A stretch of DNA of 55,278 bases, taken from an uncultured Curvibacter sp. Lineage in GTDB: Bacteria; Pseudomonadota; Gammaproteobacteria; Burkholderiales; Burkholderiaceae_C. The stretch lies in contig CAIKMN010000015.1 of NCBI GenBank assembly GCA_903828535.1, positions 1-55,278 of the forward strand, in the 5' to 3' direction. A program made the translations under genes and the position numbers. The notes under the pieces were generated by a model. The model saw only the letters and a list, made by a program, of their open reading frames with translations. It was not told where the DNA came from and searched no databases. Positions 43,616 through 52,747 of this stretch are shown piece after piece. How positions within the stretch are numbered: the stretch's first letter is position 1; the number at the start of each line of letters is the position of its first letter.

Positions 43616-45178
43616 TTAAGCAGGATTCAACTGCGACAAAACAGCCGTGCTGGCTTGCACGGCGCTGCGGCGATGGTAGAAACTCAAGGCGCGTTGACCG
43701 CCCAATTCTTCGCCCCCCCCCGCACGCCCGGGGCCGCCGTGCAAAGACTGCGGCATCACGTTGCCGTGGCCGGTTTGCAGCGCCGCCACGTCGGGCGAAA
43801 TGATGTGCACGCGGCCATGACTGTCCGCCAATTCGCCGGCGGCCTGCGCCAAGGCGTGGGCGTCTTGACCATACAAAGAGCAGACCAATGAACCCAAACC
43901 GCGGCGAACCAATTGCAGCGCATGGGCCAGGTCGCGGTAAGGCACCAAGGTGGCGACGGGGCCAAAGACTTCGGTGTCGTGCACACGGTCTGCCGCGTCA
44001 CTGCCGGCGGCGTTGCGTGTGCCGAGCAGGGTGGGGGCCATGCAGCAAGAAACGGCGGCGTCGGCATCGACCAAAGTGGTCTCGCTGCCGTCGTGCAAGA
44101 TTTCAGTTTGTGCGCTCAAATAAGCCAAGCCTTCTTTGGCGGTGTTCAGTTGGGCCCGGTTGACCAAAGCACCCATGCGAACGGTTTCGTTGCGGGGGTT
44201 GCCCACCACGGTTTTGGCAAGGCGGGCGCTGATCGCTTGGGCCGCGGCGGCGTAAAGCGATTCGGGTACCAAAGCACGGCGAATGGCGGTGCATTTTTGG
44301 CCCGATTTCACGGTCATTTCGCGCGCCACTTCTTTCACAAACAGGCCAAAGGCCTCGCTGTCCGCGCCTTCTCCTGGCAACAACAGGGCCGAGTTGATGC
44401 TGTCGGCTTCGATGTTGACGCGCACCGAGCGCTCGGTCACGGCGGGGTGTGAACGGATCACAGCCGCGGTATCGGCCGAGCCTGTAAAAGACAACACGTC
44501 AAAGGGCTGAAGCTGATCCAGCAAACCAGCCGAGCTGCCACAAATGACCGACAGCGCACCGGCGGGCAAGACGCCGGCATCCACCACGTCTTTGACCATG
44601 CGCTGCGTCAACCAAGCGGTGGCGGTGGCGGGCTTGATGATGACGGGCACGCCCGACAACAAAGCGGGCGCCGCTTTTTCCCATAAGCCCCAAGACGGGA
44701 AGTTGAAGGCATTGATGAACAAGGCCACACCGCGTGTGGGGCTGAGCAAATGCTGGGATTGGAACAAGGGGTCTTTGCCCAATTTGGTGGCGTCGCCGTC
44801 CACCAAAAAGTGGCGTGCACCGAGGCTTTCGCCCATCTTGGCGTAAACCCCCAAGGTGTAAATGCCGCCGTCGATGTCCACGGCCGAGTCGGTTTGCACG
44901 GTGCCACTGTTGGCGGTGGCAATTTCGTAATAGGCATCGCGGTTGGCCTGCAAGACTTTGACGATGGCGCTCAACAAAGCGCCGCGCGCTTGGTAGGTCA
45001 TGGCACGCAGGGCTCTTCCGCCTAGCTCACGGGCAAAAGCAAAACCAGCGGCCAAGTCGAGGCCAGTGGCGTCGACGCGGACCAATTCGACGCCGGTGAT
45101 GGGGTCAAACAAAGGGGTGCCTGCACCGTTGCCATTGAGCCATTGGCCGCCGAGGTAATTGGAGAGAAGTTCAGTCAT
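43616..45178 (-). CDS. boxD: 3,4-dehydroadipyl-CoA semialdehyde dehydrogenase BoxD
   Basis: NADP-dependent aldehyde dehydrogenase that oxidises 3,4-dehydroadipyl-CoA semialdehyde, the product of BoxC ring opening. It has 520 residues. ALDH features: NAFNFPSWGLWEKAAPALLSG and VIIKPATATAWLTQ, FTGSADTAAVIRSHP, Glu257 in NIEADSINSALL and the catalytic Cys296 in KSGQKCTAIRRALVPE. The long form and the context separate it from the PaaZ/PaaN relatives. It starts 61 bp after the DUF4863 gene. Confidence 0.92.
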   Translation of the reverse strand: MTELLSNYLGGQWLNGNGAGTPLFDPITGVELVRVDATGLDLAAGFAFARELGGRALRAMTYQARGALLSAIVKVLQANRDAYYEIATANSGTVQTDSAVDIDGGIYTLGVYAKMGESLGARHFLVDGDATKLGKDPLFQSQHLLSPTRGVALFINAFNFPSWGLWEKAAPALLSGVPVIIKPATATAWLTQRMVKDVVDAGVLPAGALSVICGSSAGLLDQLQPFDVLSFTGSADTAAVIRSHPAVTERSVRVNIEADSINSALLLPGEGADSEAFGLFVKEVAREMTVKSGQKCTAIRRALVPESLYAAAAQAISARLAKTVVGNPRNETVRMGALVNRAQLNTAKEGLAYLSAQTEILHDGSETTLVDADAAVSCCMAPTLLGTRNAAGSDAADRVHDTEVFGPVATLVPYRDLAHALQLVRRGLGSLVCSLYGQDAHALAQAAGELADSHGRVHIISPDVAALQTGHGNVMPQSLHGGPGRAGGGEELGGQRALSFYHRRSAVQASTAVLSQLNPA

Positions 45179-45239
45179 GGTGATTCTTTAGGGGATGGTG
45201 AGCAAAGGGGAAAACAGGTTGAATTTTTGAGGCGTTGTT

Positions 45240-45725
45240 TTAAGCGCCCGCAGGGGTGAATTCGATGCGGCCTTGGGGCAGCAAATAAAGCACCAAGGCA
45301 CGGCCTTGGGTGACCGTCGGGCAATGCGCACTGGCGGGAGGACAGACCAACCAACCGGCCGGCGCCCCGTCAAACAAGGCACCGTCGTCCAGCGGCATGA
45401 TCAAATCTATTTCGCCATCGGGGTGGACGTGGTGCGGCCCTGCCACGTTGTTCATGTCGACCACGTCGACCGAAAAGCCATGCAGGTCGTCGGCGGGTTT
45501 GAAGATGCGGCCATAGCGCAGACCGCCGCCTTCGTATTTCGCCAACCAGCCTTCTTGCACGCCGACTTCACAAGCTTGCTTGATGGCTTTGTAGGAAACG
45601 CTATCAGGGCCGTAATGCTGATTGAGCCACTGGCCCAAGCCAGCACTCAGCGCTTGGCCGTTCATGTGCTGCGCGATGGCCTGCGTCAAAGGCATTAAAA
45701 GGTGGCGAAACTCGGTTGGGTTCAC
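45240..45725 (-). CDS. DUF4863 family protein of the box cluster
   Basis: 161-residue protein recurrently found with box genes, with no established activity. The N-terminal half is helical; the second half (FSVDVVDMNNVAGPHHVHPDGEIDLIMPL, then CPPASAHCPTVTQGRALVLYLLPQG) has the HxHxxGE-type spacing and Gly-rich turns of a cupin, so a metal-binding beta barrel acting on a pathway intermediate is plausible. The start is GTG 45725, with GGAG 7 nt upstream; the longer frame runs through the promoter. First gene of the left arm. Confidence 0.78.
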   Translation of the reverse strand: MNPTEFRHLLMPLTQAIAQHMNGQALSAGLGQWLNQHYGPDSVSYKAIKQACEVGVQEGWLAKYEGGGLRYGRIFKPADDLHGFSVDVVDMNNVAGPHHVHPDGEIDLIMPLDDGALFDGAPAGWLVCPPASAHCPTVTQGRALVLYLLPQGRIEFTPAGA

Positions 45726-45791
45726 GGGCGGCTCCAAATTTGACAAATCGGCTTGTGTTTTTTCAAGACATGAATTATTGTGCGTGCTTGA

Positions 45792-45820
45792 AAGATAAAG
45801 CCTTCGAACCATGAAGTCAA
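45792..45820 (-). promoter_or_regulatory. Promoter of the left box arm (DUF4863-boxD-ligase-importer)
   Basis: On the minus strand, -35 TTGACT (plus 45815-45820), 17-bp spacer, -10 TATCTT (plus 45792-45797). Spacing is ideal. The first base of the -35 is shared with the TGCA-N6-TGCT element. Confidence 0.75.
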
Positions 45821-45833
45821 GCAATATATTGCA
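45820..45833. promoter_or_regulatory. Candidate BoxR operator 1 (TGCA-N6-TGCT)
   Basis: Minus strand reads TGCA-ATATAT-TGCT, containing the perfect 12-bp palindrome GCAATATATTGC (45821-45832). It abuts the left-arm -35 and lies just upstream of a TATACT (45834-45839) that could be the boxR -10. The half-sites match the TGCA-N6-TGCA pattern reported for the BzdR/BoxR family. Confidence 0.7.
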
Positions 45834-45861
45834 TATACTCGGGTTTGCCCTGATCTAAAAC

Positions 45862-46776
45862 ATGAATTCTGACGCCCTTGCCTCTGAACAAAGCCTGGCT
45901 GAATCGACCGCCAAGAACCCCTTTTTGATGGCTTTGGGTGAGCGCGTGCGCTCGTTACGCTCTCGACGAGGCATGACCCGCAAGGCCGTCGCGCTGGCGG
46001 CGCAGGTCTCGGAGCGGCATTTGGCCAACCTCGAATATGGTGAGGGCAACGCTTCGATTTTGGTGTTGCAACAGGTGGCCGGCGCGCTCCAATGTTCTTT
46101 GGTGGAGTTGTTGGGGGATGTGACGACCTCAAATCCCGAGTGGTTGTTGATTCGGGAATTGCTCAGCGCTGCCGATGAAAACACCTTGCGCAAAGCCCGC
46201 ATCGCCATCGGTGAGGCATTGGGCACGGGCGGCAGCAACCCCAGCGCCAACCCCCGAGTGGCCTTGGTGGGGTTGCGCGGCGCGGGCAAGTCCACATTGG
46301 GCTCGATGCTGGCGCAAGACTTGGGCTTTCCCTTCGTGGAATTGAGCCGTGAAATTGAGCAATTTGCCGGCTGCAGCGTGGCGGAAATCCAAGCCCTGTA
46401 TGGCGTGGCGGCTTATCGCCGCTATGAACGCCGGGCTTTGGAAGAGGCCATTCAAATTCACCCAGAAGCGGTCATAGCGACCCCTGGCGGCTTGGTGTCT
46501 GACCCCGCCACCTTCAACCAATTGCTGAGTCACTGCACCACGGTCTGGCTGCAAGCCGACCCGCAAGACCACATGGGCCGTGTGCAAGCCCAAGGCGATA
46601 TGCGCCCGATGGCGGCCAGCAAAGAAGCCATGGAAGACCTGAAAAGCATCCTTCAAGGGCGAGCTGCTTTTTATTCAAAGGCGCAACTCAAATTGGACAC
46701 CAGCGCGCAGTCATTGGAAGACACCTTCCAGTTGCTGCGCCGTCAGGTTCGGACCCAACTGCAACTCCCGTTGTAA
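45862..46776 (+). CDS. boxR: BoxR, HTH and shikimate kinase-like regulator of box genes
   Basis: 304-residue regulator of the BzdR/BoxR family. An N-terminal XRE-type helix-turn-helix (LGERVRSLRSRRGMTRKAVALAAQVSERHLANLEYG, about 25-60) binds DNA. The C-terminal domain from about residue 132 is shikimate kinase-like, with Walker A GLRGAGKST at 137-145 and TPGGLVSDPATF; in this family it senses benzoyl-CoA. By family knowledge it is a repressor released by benzoyl-CoA. It lies between the two box arms and its own start overlaps the operator region. Confidence 0.93.
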   Translation: MNSDALASEQSLAESTAKNPFLMALGERVRSLRSRRGMTRKAVALAAQVSERHLANLEYGEGNASILVLQQVAGALQCSLVELLGDVTTSNPEWLLIRELLSAADENTLRKARIAIGEALGTGGSNPSANPRVALVGLRGAGKSTLGSMLAQDLGFPFVELSREIEQFAGCSVAEIQALYGVAAYRRYERRALEEAIQIHPEAVIATPGGLVSDPATFNQLLSHCTTVWLQADPQDHMGRVQAQGDMRPMAASKEAMEDLKSILQGRAAFYSKAQLKLDTSAQSLEDTFQLLRRQVRTQLQLPL

Positions 46777-46831
46777 GTCGACCCCAGCGTCCAGGGGGTT
46801 GTTTAAATTTTTCGCAATATTTTTCAAAACA

Positions 46832-46845
46832 TGCATAAAAATGCT
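46832..46845. promoter_or_regulatory. Candidate BoxR operator 2 (TGCA-N6-TGCT)
   Basis: TGCA (46832-46835), TAAAAA, TGCT (46842-46845), placed exactly as operator 1 is relative to its -35: the last T is the first base of TTGACT. The matching position and sequence at both arms argue for shared control. Confidence 0.7.
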
Positions 46846-46874
46846 TGACTCGCTGTTTTGATGTGAACTATTAT
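46845..46874 (+). promoter_or_regulatory. Promoter of the right box arm (boxCBA-thiolase)
   Basis: -35 TTGACT (46845-46850), 18-bp spacer, -10 TATTAT (46869-46874), 65 bp upstream of the boxC start, which has AAGGAG as ribosome site. Confidence 0.8.
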
Positions 46875-46939
46875 TCATAAAACGCAAACCCTCGCGACGA
46901 ACTGACAGACCCACGAACAGGAACATCAAGGAGATCAGC

Positions 46940-48646
46940 ATGAACAGTGTTCACCAAGCAGAAGTGCAGGCATTGGCCCCCGCCCGAGTCGAGTACCAAA
47001 CTCACCCGAACCAATACCGCCATTTGAAACTCAGTTTCGACGGCGAAATTGCTACTTTGGCCATCGACATTGATGAATCTGCGGGCCTGCGCGAAGGCTA
47101 CAAACTCAAGCTCAACAGCTACGACTTGGGTGTGGACATTGAATTGAACGACGCCGTCAGCCGCATCCGTTTTGAACACCCCGAAGTGCGCACCGTGGTG
47201 GTCACCAGTGCCAAAGACAAGGTGTTTTGCTCTGGCGCCAACATCTTCATGCTGGGTGTTTCCAGCCACGCTTGGAAAGTCAATTTTTGCAAATTCACCA
47301 ACGAAACCCGCAACGGTTTGGAAGACTCTTCAAAGCACAGCGGCCTGAAATTTTTGGCCGCCGTGAACGGCGCTTGCGCCGGTGGGGGTTATGAGTTGGC
47401 CTTGGCTTGCGACGAAATTTTGTTGGTCGACGACCGTTCCAGCGCGGTCAGCCTGCCTGAAGTGCCTTTGTTGGGCGTCTTGCCTGGCACCGGTGGCTTG
47501 ACCCGCGTCACCGACAAGCGCCGCGTGCGCCACGACTTGGCCGATATTTTTTGCACCAGCGTGGAAGGCGTTCGCGGTCAACGCGCCAAAGACTGGCGCT
47601 TGGTCGACGACATTGCCAAGCCCGCTGTGTTTGCGCAAAAAGTGAAAGAACGCGCGCAAGCCTTGGCTGCACAAAGCCTTCGCCCTGGCGTGTCAGGTCA
47701 CGCCAAAGGGGTGACGTTGAACCCGTTGAACCGGACGATCGAAGCCGACGCGATTCGCTACCCCCACCTGAGCGTCGAGATTGACCGTGCCAAACGCACC
47801 GCCACGTTCACCGCCAAAGCCCCCACCACCTCACAGCCCAGCGACATCGCCGGCATCGAAGCGGCTGGTGAGCAGTGGTTCCCCTTGGCCTTTGCCCGTG
47901 AATTGGAAGACGCCATTTTGCAGATGCGCACGAACGAGTTGGACATCGGCGTGTGGTTAATCAAAACCGAAGGCGGTGCCGAGGGCGTTCAAGCTTTGCA
48001 AGCGTTGGACGCGGTCTTGTTGGCACATCAAAACCATTGGCTCGTGCGTGAAACCATCGGCTTGTTGCGCCGCACCTTCAGCCGTTTGGATTTGTCCTCA
48101 CGCAGCTTGTTTGCTTTGATTGAATCAGGCGCTTGCTTTGCGGGCACTTTCTTGGAACTGGCTTTGGCCTGCGACCGCAGCTACATGTTGATGCTGCCCG
48201 ACGACGAGGCCGCGACGCCCAAAATCAGCGTCAGCCAAGCCAACTTCGGGCTTTATCCGATGATCACCAACCAAAGCCGTTTGGAGCGTCGTTTTTACAA
48301 CGAAGCCCCCGCCTTGGACGCCGTGCGTGTGAATTTGGGCAAGGCCTTGGATGCCGACGCGGCCCTCGGTTTGGGCTTGGTCACCGCCAACCCCGACGAC
48401 ATCGACTGGACCGATGAAGTCCGCATCGCGATTGAAGAACGCGTGTCCATGTCGCCCGATGCCATGACGGGTTTGGAAGCCAACTTGCGATTCAACGGGC
48501 CTGAAAACATGCTGACCCGCATTTTTGGCCGCTTGACCGCTTGGCAGAACTGGATCTTCCAACGCCCCAACGCCGTTGGCGAAAAAGGCGCACTGAAGGT
48601 TTACGGCAAAGGCGACAAGGCCGTCTTTGATTGGAACCGCGTTTAA
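46940..48646 (+). CDS. boxC: 2,3-epoxybenzoyl-CoA dihydrolase BoxC
   Basis: Enoyl-CoA hydratase superfamily enzyme that hydrolytically opens 2,3-epoxybenzoyl-CoA to 3,4-dehydroadipyl-CoA semialdehyde and formate. It has 568 residues with two crotonase-like halves, the first with VFCSGANIFMLG and AAVNGACAGGGYELALACDEI, the second with FALIESGACFAGTFLELALACDR. ATG 46940 follows AAGGAG. It is separated from boxB by 32 bp. Confidence 0.95.
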   Translation: MNSVHQAEVQALAPARVEYQTHPNQYRHLKLSFDGEIATLAIDIDESAGLREGYKLKLNSYDLGVDIELNDAVSRIRFEHPEVRTVVVTSAKDKVFCSGANIFMLGVSSHAWKVNFCKFTNETRNGLEDSSKHSGLKFLAAVNGACAGGGYELALACDEILLVDDRSSAVSLPEVPLLGVLPGTGGLTRVTDKRRVRHDLADIFCTSVEGVRGQRAKDWRLVDDIAKPAVFAQKVKERAQALAAQSLRPGVSGHAKGVTLNPLNRTIEADAIRYPHLSVEIDRAKRTATFTAKAPTTSQPSDIAGIEAAGEQWFPLAFARELEDAILQMRTNELDIGVWLIKTEGGAEGVQALQALDAVLLAHQNHWLVRETIGLLRRTFSRLDLSSRSLFALIESGACFAGTFLELALACDRSYMLMLPDDEAATPKISVSQANFGLYPMITNQSRLERRFYNEAPALDAVRVNLGKALDADAALGLGLVTANPDDIDWTDEVRIAIEERVSMSPDAMTGLEANLRFNGPENMLTRIFGRLTAWQNWIFQRPNAVGEKGALKVYGKGDKAVFDWNRV

Positions 48647-48678
48647 TTTCACCCTTAAAATTTTTTCAGGAGTTATTC

Positions 48679-50106
48679 ATGTCGAGCATTGATTACAACC
48701 AAAAAATCCCCAACAACGTCAACCTGAGCGAAGACCGTACTTTGCAACGTGCGCTTGAGCAATGGCAGCCCAACTTCTTGAGCTGGTGGGACGACATGGG
48801 CCCTGAAGGCAGCACCGACTCCGACGTCTACCTGCGCACCGCCGTCAGTGTGGACCCCCAAGGTTGGGCCCAGTTCGGTCACGTGAAGATGCGCGACTAC
48901 CGTTGGGGCGTGTTCTTGAACCCCGCAGAACAAGACCGCAAAATTCATTTTGGCGATCACAAAGGCGAAGCCGCTTGGCAAGACGTCCCTGGCGAGTACC
49001 GCGCCAACCTGCGCCGCATCATCGTGACGCAAGGTGACACCGAGCCCGCTTCGGTTGAACAACAACGTCACTTGGGCATGACGGCGCCCAGCATGTATGA
49101 CCTGCGCAACCTCTACCAAATCAACGTTGAAGAAGGCCGCCACCTTTGGGCCATGGTTTACTTGCTTCACAAGCACTTTGGACGCGATGGCCGCGAAGAA
49201 GGCGAAGCCTTGTTGCAACGCCGTTCGGGTCAAGAAGACAACCCCCGCATCTTGCAAGCCTTCAACGAGCAAACGCCCGATTGGTTGAGCTTCTTCATGT
49301 TCACGTACTTCACCGACCGCGACGGCAAATTCCAGTTGTGCGCCTTGGCCGAATCAAGCTTCGATCCGCTGGCACGCACCACCAAATTCATGCTCACCGA
49401 AGAAGCGCACCACATGTTTGTGGGCGAGTCAGGCATCAGCCGCGTGATTTCGCGCACCTGCCAAGCCATGAACGAAATGAAGACCGACGACGTGGCCAAA
49501 TTGCGCGCTGCTGGCGTGATTGATTTGCCCACTTTGCAACGCTACTTGAACTTCCACTTCAGCGTCACCATCGACTTGTTCGGTGCGGACGAATCCAGCA
49601 ACGCCGCCACCTTCTACAGCACCGGCTTGAAAGGCCGTTACGAAGAAGGCAAGCGCATGGATGACCACCTCTTGAAGGGCCAAACCTACCCTGTTTTGTC
49701 GGTTCAAAACGGTCAATTGGTCGAGCGTGAAGTGCCCATGCTCAATGCCTTGAACGAAGTGCTGCGCGACGACTACATCAAAGACTCGATCGCCGGTGTC
49801 GAGCGTTGGAACAAAGTGATCGAACGCGCTGGCATTCCTTTCCGCTTGAAAACACCCCACAAGGCATTCCACCGCAACATTGGCGCTTTGTCGGGCGCCA
49901 AGGTGTCACCTGACGGCCGAGTGGTCAGTGAAGCCGAATGGAAAGCCAACGTGGACCATTGGCTGCCCTCCGGTGGCGACCGCGCTTTCGTGGCCAGCTT
50001 GATGGGCCGTGTGGTGGAGCCAGGCCAATTCGCCAACTGGATTGCGCCCCCCGTGATGGGCATTAACCGCCAGCCGGTTGACTTCCAATACGTGCGCTTT
50101 AATTGA
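48679..50106 (+). CDS. boxB: Benzoyl-CoA 2,3-epoxidase oxygenase subunit BoxB
   Basis: Di-iron oxygenase that epoxidises benzoyl-CoA using O2 and electrons from BoxA. It has 475 residues from ATG 48679, preceded by CAGGAG. Helical bundle with ExxH-type iron ligands: EEGRH at 151-155 and EEAHH at 241-245, with Glu122 as a further likely ligand. The surrounding NLYQINVEEGRHLWAMVYLLHKHFG is characteristic. A longer upstream frame overlapping boxC has no support. Confidence 0.95.
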   Translation: MSSIDYNQKIPNNVNLSEDRTLQRALEQWQPNFLSWWDDMGPEGSTDSDVYLRTAVSVDPQGWAQFGHVKMRDYRWGVFLNPAEQDRKIHFGDHKGEAAWQDVPGEYRANLRRIIVTQGDTEPASVEQQRHLGMTAPSMYDLRNLYQINVEEGRHLWAMVYLLHKHFGRDGREEGEALLQRRSGQEDNPRILQAFNEQTPDWLSFFMFTYFTDRDGKFQLCALAESSFDPLARTTKFMLTEEAHHMFVGESGISRVISRTCQAMNEMKTDDVAKLRAAGVIDLPTLQRYLNFHFSVTIDLFGADESSNAATFYSTGLKGRYEEGKRMDDHLLKGQTYPVLSVQNGQLVEREVPMLNALNEVLRDDYIKDSIAGVERWNKVIERAGIPFRLKTPHKAFHRNIGALSGAKVSPDGRVVSEAEWKANVDHWLPSGGDRAFVASLMGRVVEPGQFANWIAPPVMGINRQPVDFQYVRFN

Positions 50107-50138
50107 GTTTTATCAGGGTTTTTAGACGGGTTTTTTAG

Positions 50139-51434
50139 ATGGGCACCTCAGAAAATCAGGTCATCAAGCAACACTTGATCGACCCCGAAATTTGCATCCG
50201 CTGCAACACCTGCGAAGCGATTTGCCCGGTGGGGGCCATCACACACGACTCGCGCAATTACGTGGTCAAGGCCGATGTTTGCAACCTTTGCATGGCTTGC
50301 ATCTCGCCTTGTCCCACGGGCTCGATTGACAACTGGCGCGACATGCCCAAGGCCAAGGCCTACAGCATCGAAGAGCAACTGACTTGGGACGATTTGCCGG
50401 CGCCGCTGAGCGCTGACGAGTTGGCTGCCCAAACCAGTGACTCAGCGGTCTCTGTGGACGCCCTCACGCCGTCTCAAGATCAGAATGTTCAAAGTTTGCC
50501 AAATGTCCAAAGTGTGCAAAGTGAGAGCCCTGGTTCGACCTTGCCGCCTTGGTCAGCCGCCCACGCTTACACCAACCTGTATGGTCCCAAGTCGTCGCAA
50601 AAAACGATTGAGGCCAAGGTGGTGGGCAATGTGCGTGTGACCGAAGTGGGCAAAAACTTGGGTTCAGACTACGACACCCACCACATCGTGCTGGACTTTG
50701 GCAACCTGCCCTTCCCGGTGCTCGAAGGCCAGTCGATTGGCATCGTGCCGCCGGGCGTGGACGCCAACGGGCGGCCTCACCATGCACGGCAATACTCCAT
50801 TGCGAGCCCCCGCAACGGCGAACGACCCGGCTACAACAACCTGTCTTTGACCGTGAAGCGCGTGCTCGAAGACCACAGTGGTCAACCCGTGCGTGGTGTG
50901 GCTTCCAACTACCTGTGCGATTTGAAAATTGGCGAAACGGTGCAGGTCGTTGGGCCTTTCGGCAGCAGCTTTTTGATGCCCAATCACCCCAAGTCGAGCA
51001 TCGTCATGATCTGTACTGGCACGGGCAGTGCCCCCATGCGGGCCATGACCGAATGGCGTCGCCGCTTGCGCGAGACGGGCAAATTTGAAGGCGGCAAACT
51101 GATGCTGTTCTTTGGTGCCCGCACCCAGCAAGAGTTGCCTTATTTTGGACCCTTGCAAAAATTGCCCAAAGACTTCATCGACAGCCAATTTGCGTTTTCC
51201 CGCACAGCAGGACAGCCCAAGGTGTATGTGCAAGACCTCATGCGTGAGCGCGCCGCCGATTTGGCGCTTTTGCTTAAAGATCCGAATGCGTATTTTTATG
51301 TCTGCGGTTTGAAGAGCATGGAAGAGGGCGTCGTACTGGCTTTGCGTGACATTGCGAATCAAGCCGGTTTAAATTGGGACCGCCTGGCCGCTGATTTGAA
51401 AAACCAGGGTCGACTGCATTTGGAAACTTATTAA
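50139..51434 (+). CDS. boxA: Benzoyl-CoA 2,3-epoxidase reductase subunit BoxA
   Basis: NADPH-dependent flavo-iron-sulfur reductase that supplies electrons to BoxB. It has 431 residues. The N-terminal 2x[4Fe-4S] ferredoxin has Cys 19, 22, 25, 29 and Cys 48, 51, 54, 58. A variable acidic/Ser-rich linker (about 90-140) leads to a ferredoxin-NADP reductase-like part with [18 protein letters not shown] (FAD) and [12 protein letters not shown] (NADP), ending in the C-terminal LHLETY typical of this fold. It starts 32 bp after boxB. Confidence 0.95.
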   Translation: MGTSENQVIKQHLIDPEICIRCNTCEAICPVGAITHDSRNYVVKADVCNLCMACISPCPTGSIDNWRDMPKAKAYSIEEQLTWDDLPAPLSADELAAQTSDSAVSVDALTPSQDQNVQSLPNVQSVQSESPGSTLPPWSAAHAYTNLYGPKSSQKTIEAKVVGNVRVTEVGKNLGSDYDTHHIVLDFGNLPFPVLEGQSIGIVPPGVDANGRPHHARQYSIASPRNGERPGYNNLSLTVKRVLEDHSGQPVRGVASNYLCDLKIGETVQVVGPFGSSFLMPNHPKSSIVMICTGTGSAPMRAMTEWRRRLRETGKFEGGKLMLFFGARTQQELPYFGPLQKLPKDFIDSQFAFSRTAGQPKVYVQDLMRERAADLALLLKDPNAYFYVCGLKSMEEGVVLALRDIANQAGLNWDRLAADLKNQGRLHLETY

Positions 51435-51482
51435 AAAGTCTTAAAGTCCCATTTAAGACCCCCATCGAGACAAGGATTTCTC

Positions 51483-52718
51483 ATGAGCTCCAGCGCCGCT
51501 AAGCATGCCTCTCTTGTTCAAGACGCTTTCATTTGCGATGCCATCCGCACCCCTTTCGGCCGCTACGGCGGCGCGCTTTCCAGCATCCGCACCGACGACC
51601 TGGGCGCCATCCCTTTAAGGGCCTTGATGGCACGCCACCCCAACGTCGACTGGGCCGCCTTGACCGATGTCATTTACGGCTGCGCCAACCAAGCCGGTGA
51701 GGACAACCGCAATGTCGCGCACATGGCCAGCCTGTTGGCCGGATTGCCCATTGAAGTGCCCGGTGCGACCCTCAACCGCTTGTGTGGTTCCGGGCTGGAC
51801 GCTGTGGGCACCGCCGCGCGCGCCATCAAATCGGGTGAGGCCAGCCTCATGATTGCGGGCGGCGTTGAGAGCATGAGCCGCGCGCCCTTTGTGATGCCCA
51901 AGGCAGAATCGGCCTTCAGCCGCGCCAATGCGGTTTACGACACCACCATCGGCTGGCGCTTTGTCAACAAGCTGATGAAAGCCCAGTACGGCGTGGACAG
52001 CATGCCCGAGACGGCAGAAAACGTCGCCACCGACTACGGCATTGAGCGCGAAGCGCAAGACCGCATGGCCATGAACAGCCAACTGCGCGCGGTCGCCGCC
52101 CAACGTGCCGGCCACTTGGCCCGAGAAATCGTGGCGGTCCAAGTGCCCCAAAAGAAGGGCGACCCGCTCGTGGTCGACCAAGACGAACACCCGCGTGAAA
52201 CCAGCTTCGAAGCCCTGGCCAAACTCAAAGGCGTGGTGCGCCCCGACGGCACGGTGACCGCAGGCAATGCCAGCGGCGTGAACGACGGCGCCTGTGCGCT
52301 GTTGCTCGCCAACGAAGCCACGGCCGCTAAAAACGGCCTCACCCCGCGAGCCCGCGTGGTCGGCATGGCCACCGCCGGCGTGGCGCCGCGCATCATGGGC
52401 ATTGGACCGGTACCCGCGTCTCAAAAAGTGTTGGCGCAAACCGGCCTCACCTTGGCCGACATCGATGTGATCGAGCTCAACGAGGCCTTTGCCGCGCAAG
52501 GCTTGGCTGTCCTCAGGCTATTGGGCCTCTCGGATGACGATGAGCGCGTCAACGCTTGGGGCGGGGCGATTGCTTTGGGGCACCCTTTGGGGGCTTCGGG
52601 CGCGCGTTTGGCCACCACCGCCGTCAACCGCCTCCACGCCACGGGCGGTCGCTACGCGCTGTGCACCATGTGCATCGGCGTGGGCCAAGGCATCGCCATA
52701 ATTCTTGAGCGGGTTTAA
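51483..52718 (+). CDS. 3-oxoadipyl-CoA thiolase (PcaF/PaaJ type)
   Basis: Thiolase of 411 residues that would cleave 3-oxoadipyl-CoA to acetyl-CoA and succinyl-CoA, ending aromatic degradation. The nucleophilic Cys101 is in [13 protein letters not shown]; the His is in [16 protein letters not shown]; the second Cys is in [10 protein letters not shown]. The [27 protein letters not shown] start is typical of PcaF/PaaJ. It lies 48 bp after boxA and would finish the box pathway; fatty-acid thiolase activity is not excluded. Confidence 0.88.
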   Translation: MSSSAAKHASLVQDAFICDAIRTPFGRYGGALSSIRTDDLGAIPLRALMARHPNVDWAALTDVIYGCANQAGEDNRNVAHMASLLAGLPIEVPGATLNRLCGSGLDAVGTAARAIKSGEASLMIAGGVESMSRAPFVMPKAESAFSRANAVYDTTIGWRFVNKLMKAQYGVDSMPETAENVATDYGIEREAQDRMAMNSQLRAVAAQRAGHLAREIVAVQVPQKKGDPLVVDQDEHPRETSFEALAKLKGVVRPDGTVTAGNASGVNDGACALLLANEATAAKNGLTPRARVVGMATAGVAPRIMGIGPVPASQKVLAQTGLTLADIDVIELNEAFAAQGLAVLRLLGLSDDDERVNAWGGAIALGHPLGASGARLATTAVNRLHATGGRYALCTMCIGVGQGIAIILERV

Positions 52719-52734
52719 GGTTTTATGGCATAAT
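52705..52734 (+). promoter_or_regulatory. Promoter of tRNA-Lys
   Basis: TTGAGC (52705-52710), 18-bp spacer, CATAAT (52729-52734), followed by a GC-rich discriminator. The -35 lies inside the last codons of the thiolase gene. The tRNA begins 14 bp after the -10. Confidence 0.65.
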
Positions 52735-52747
52735 TGAGGGCTCGGCC

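Noticed and set aside
45726-45824. Longer start of the DUF4863 gene (194 residues)
   Set aside because: The extra 33 residues would be encoded by the promoter, including its -10; GTG 45725 has a good ribosome site.
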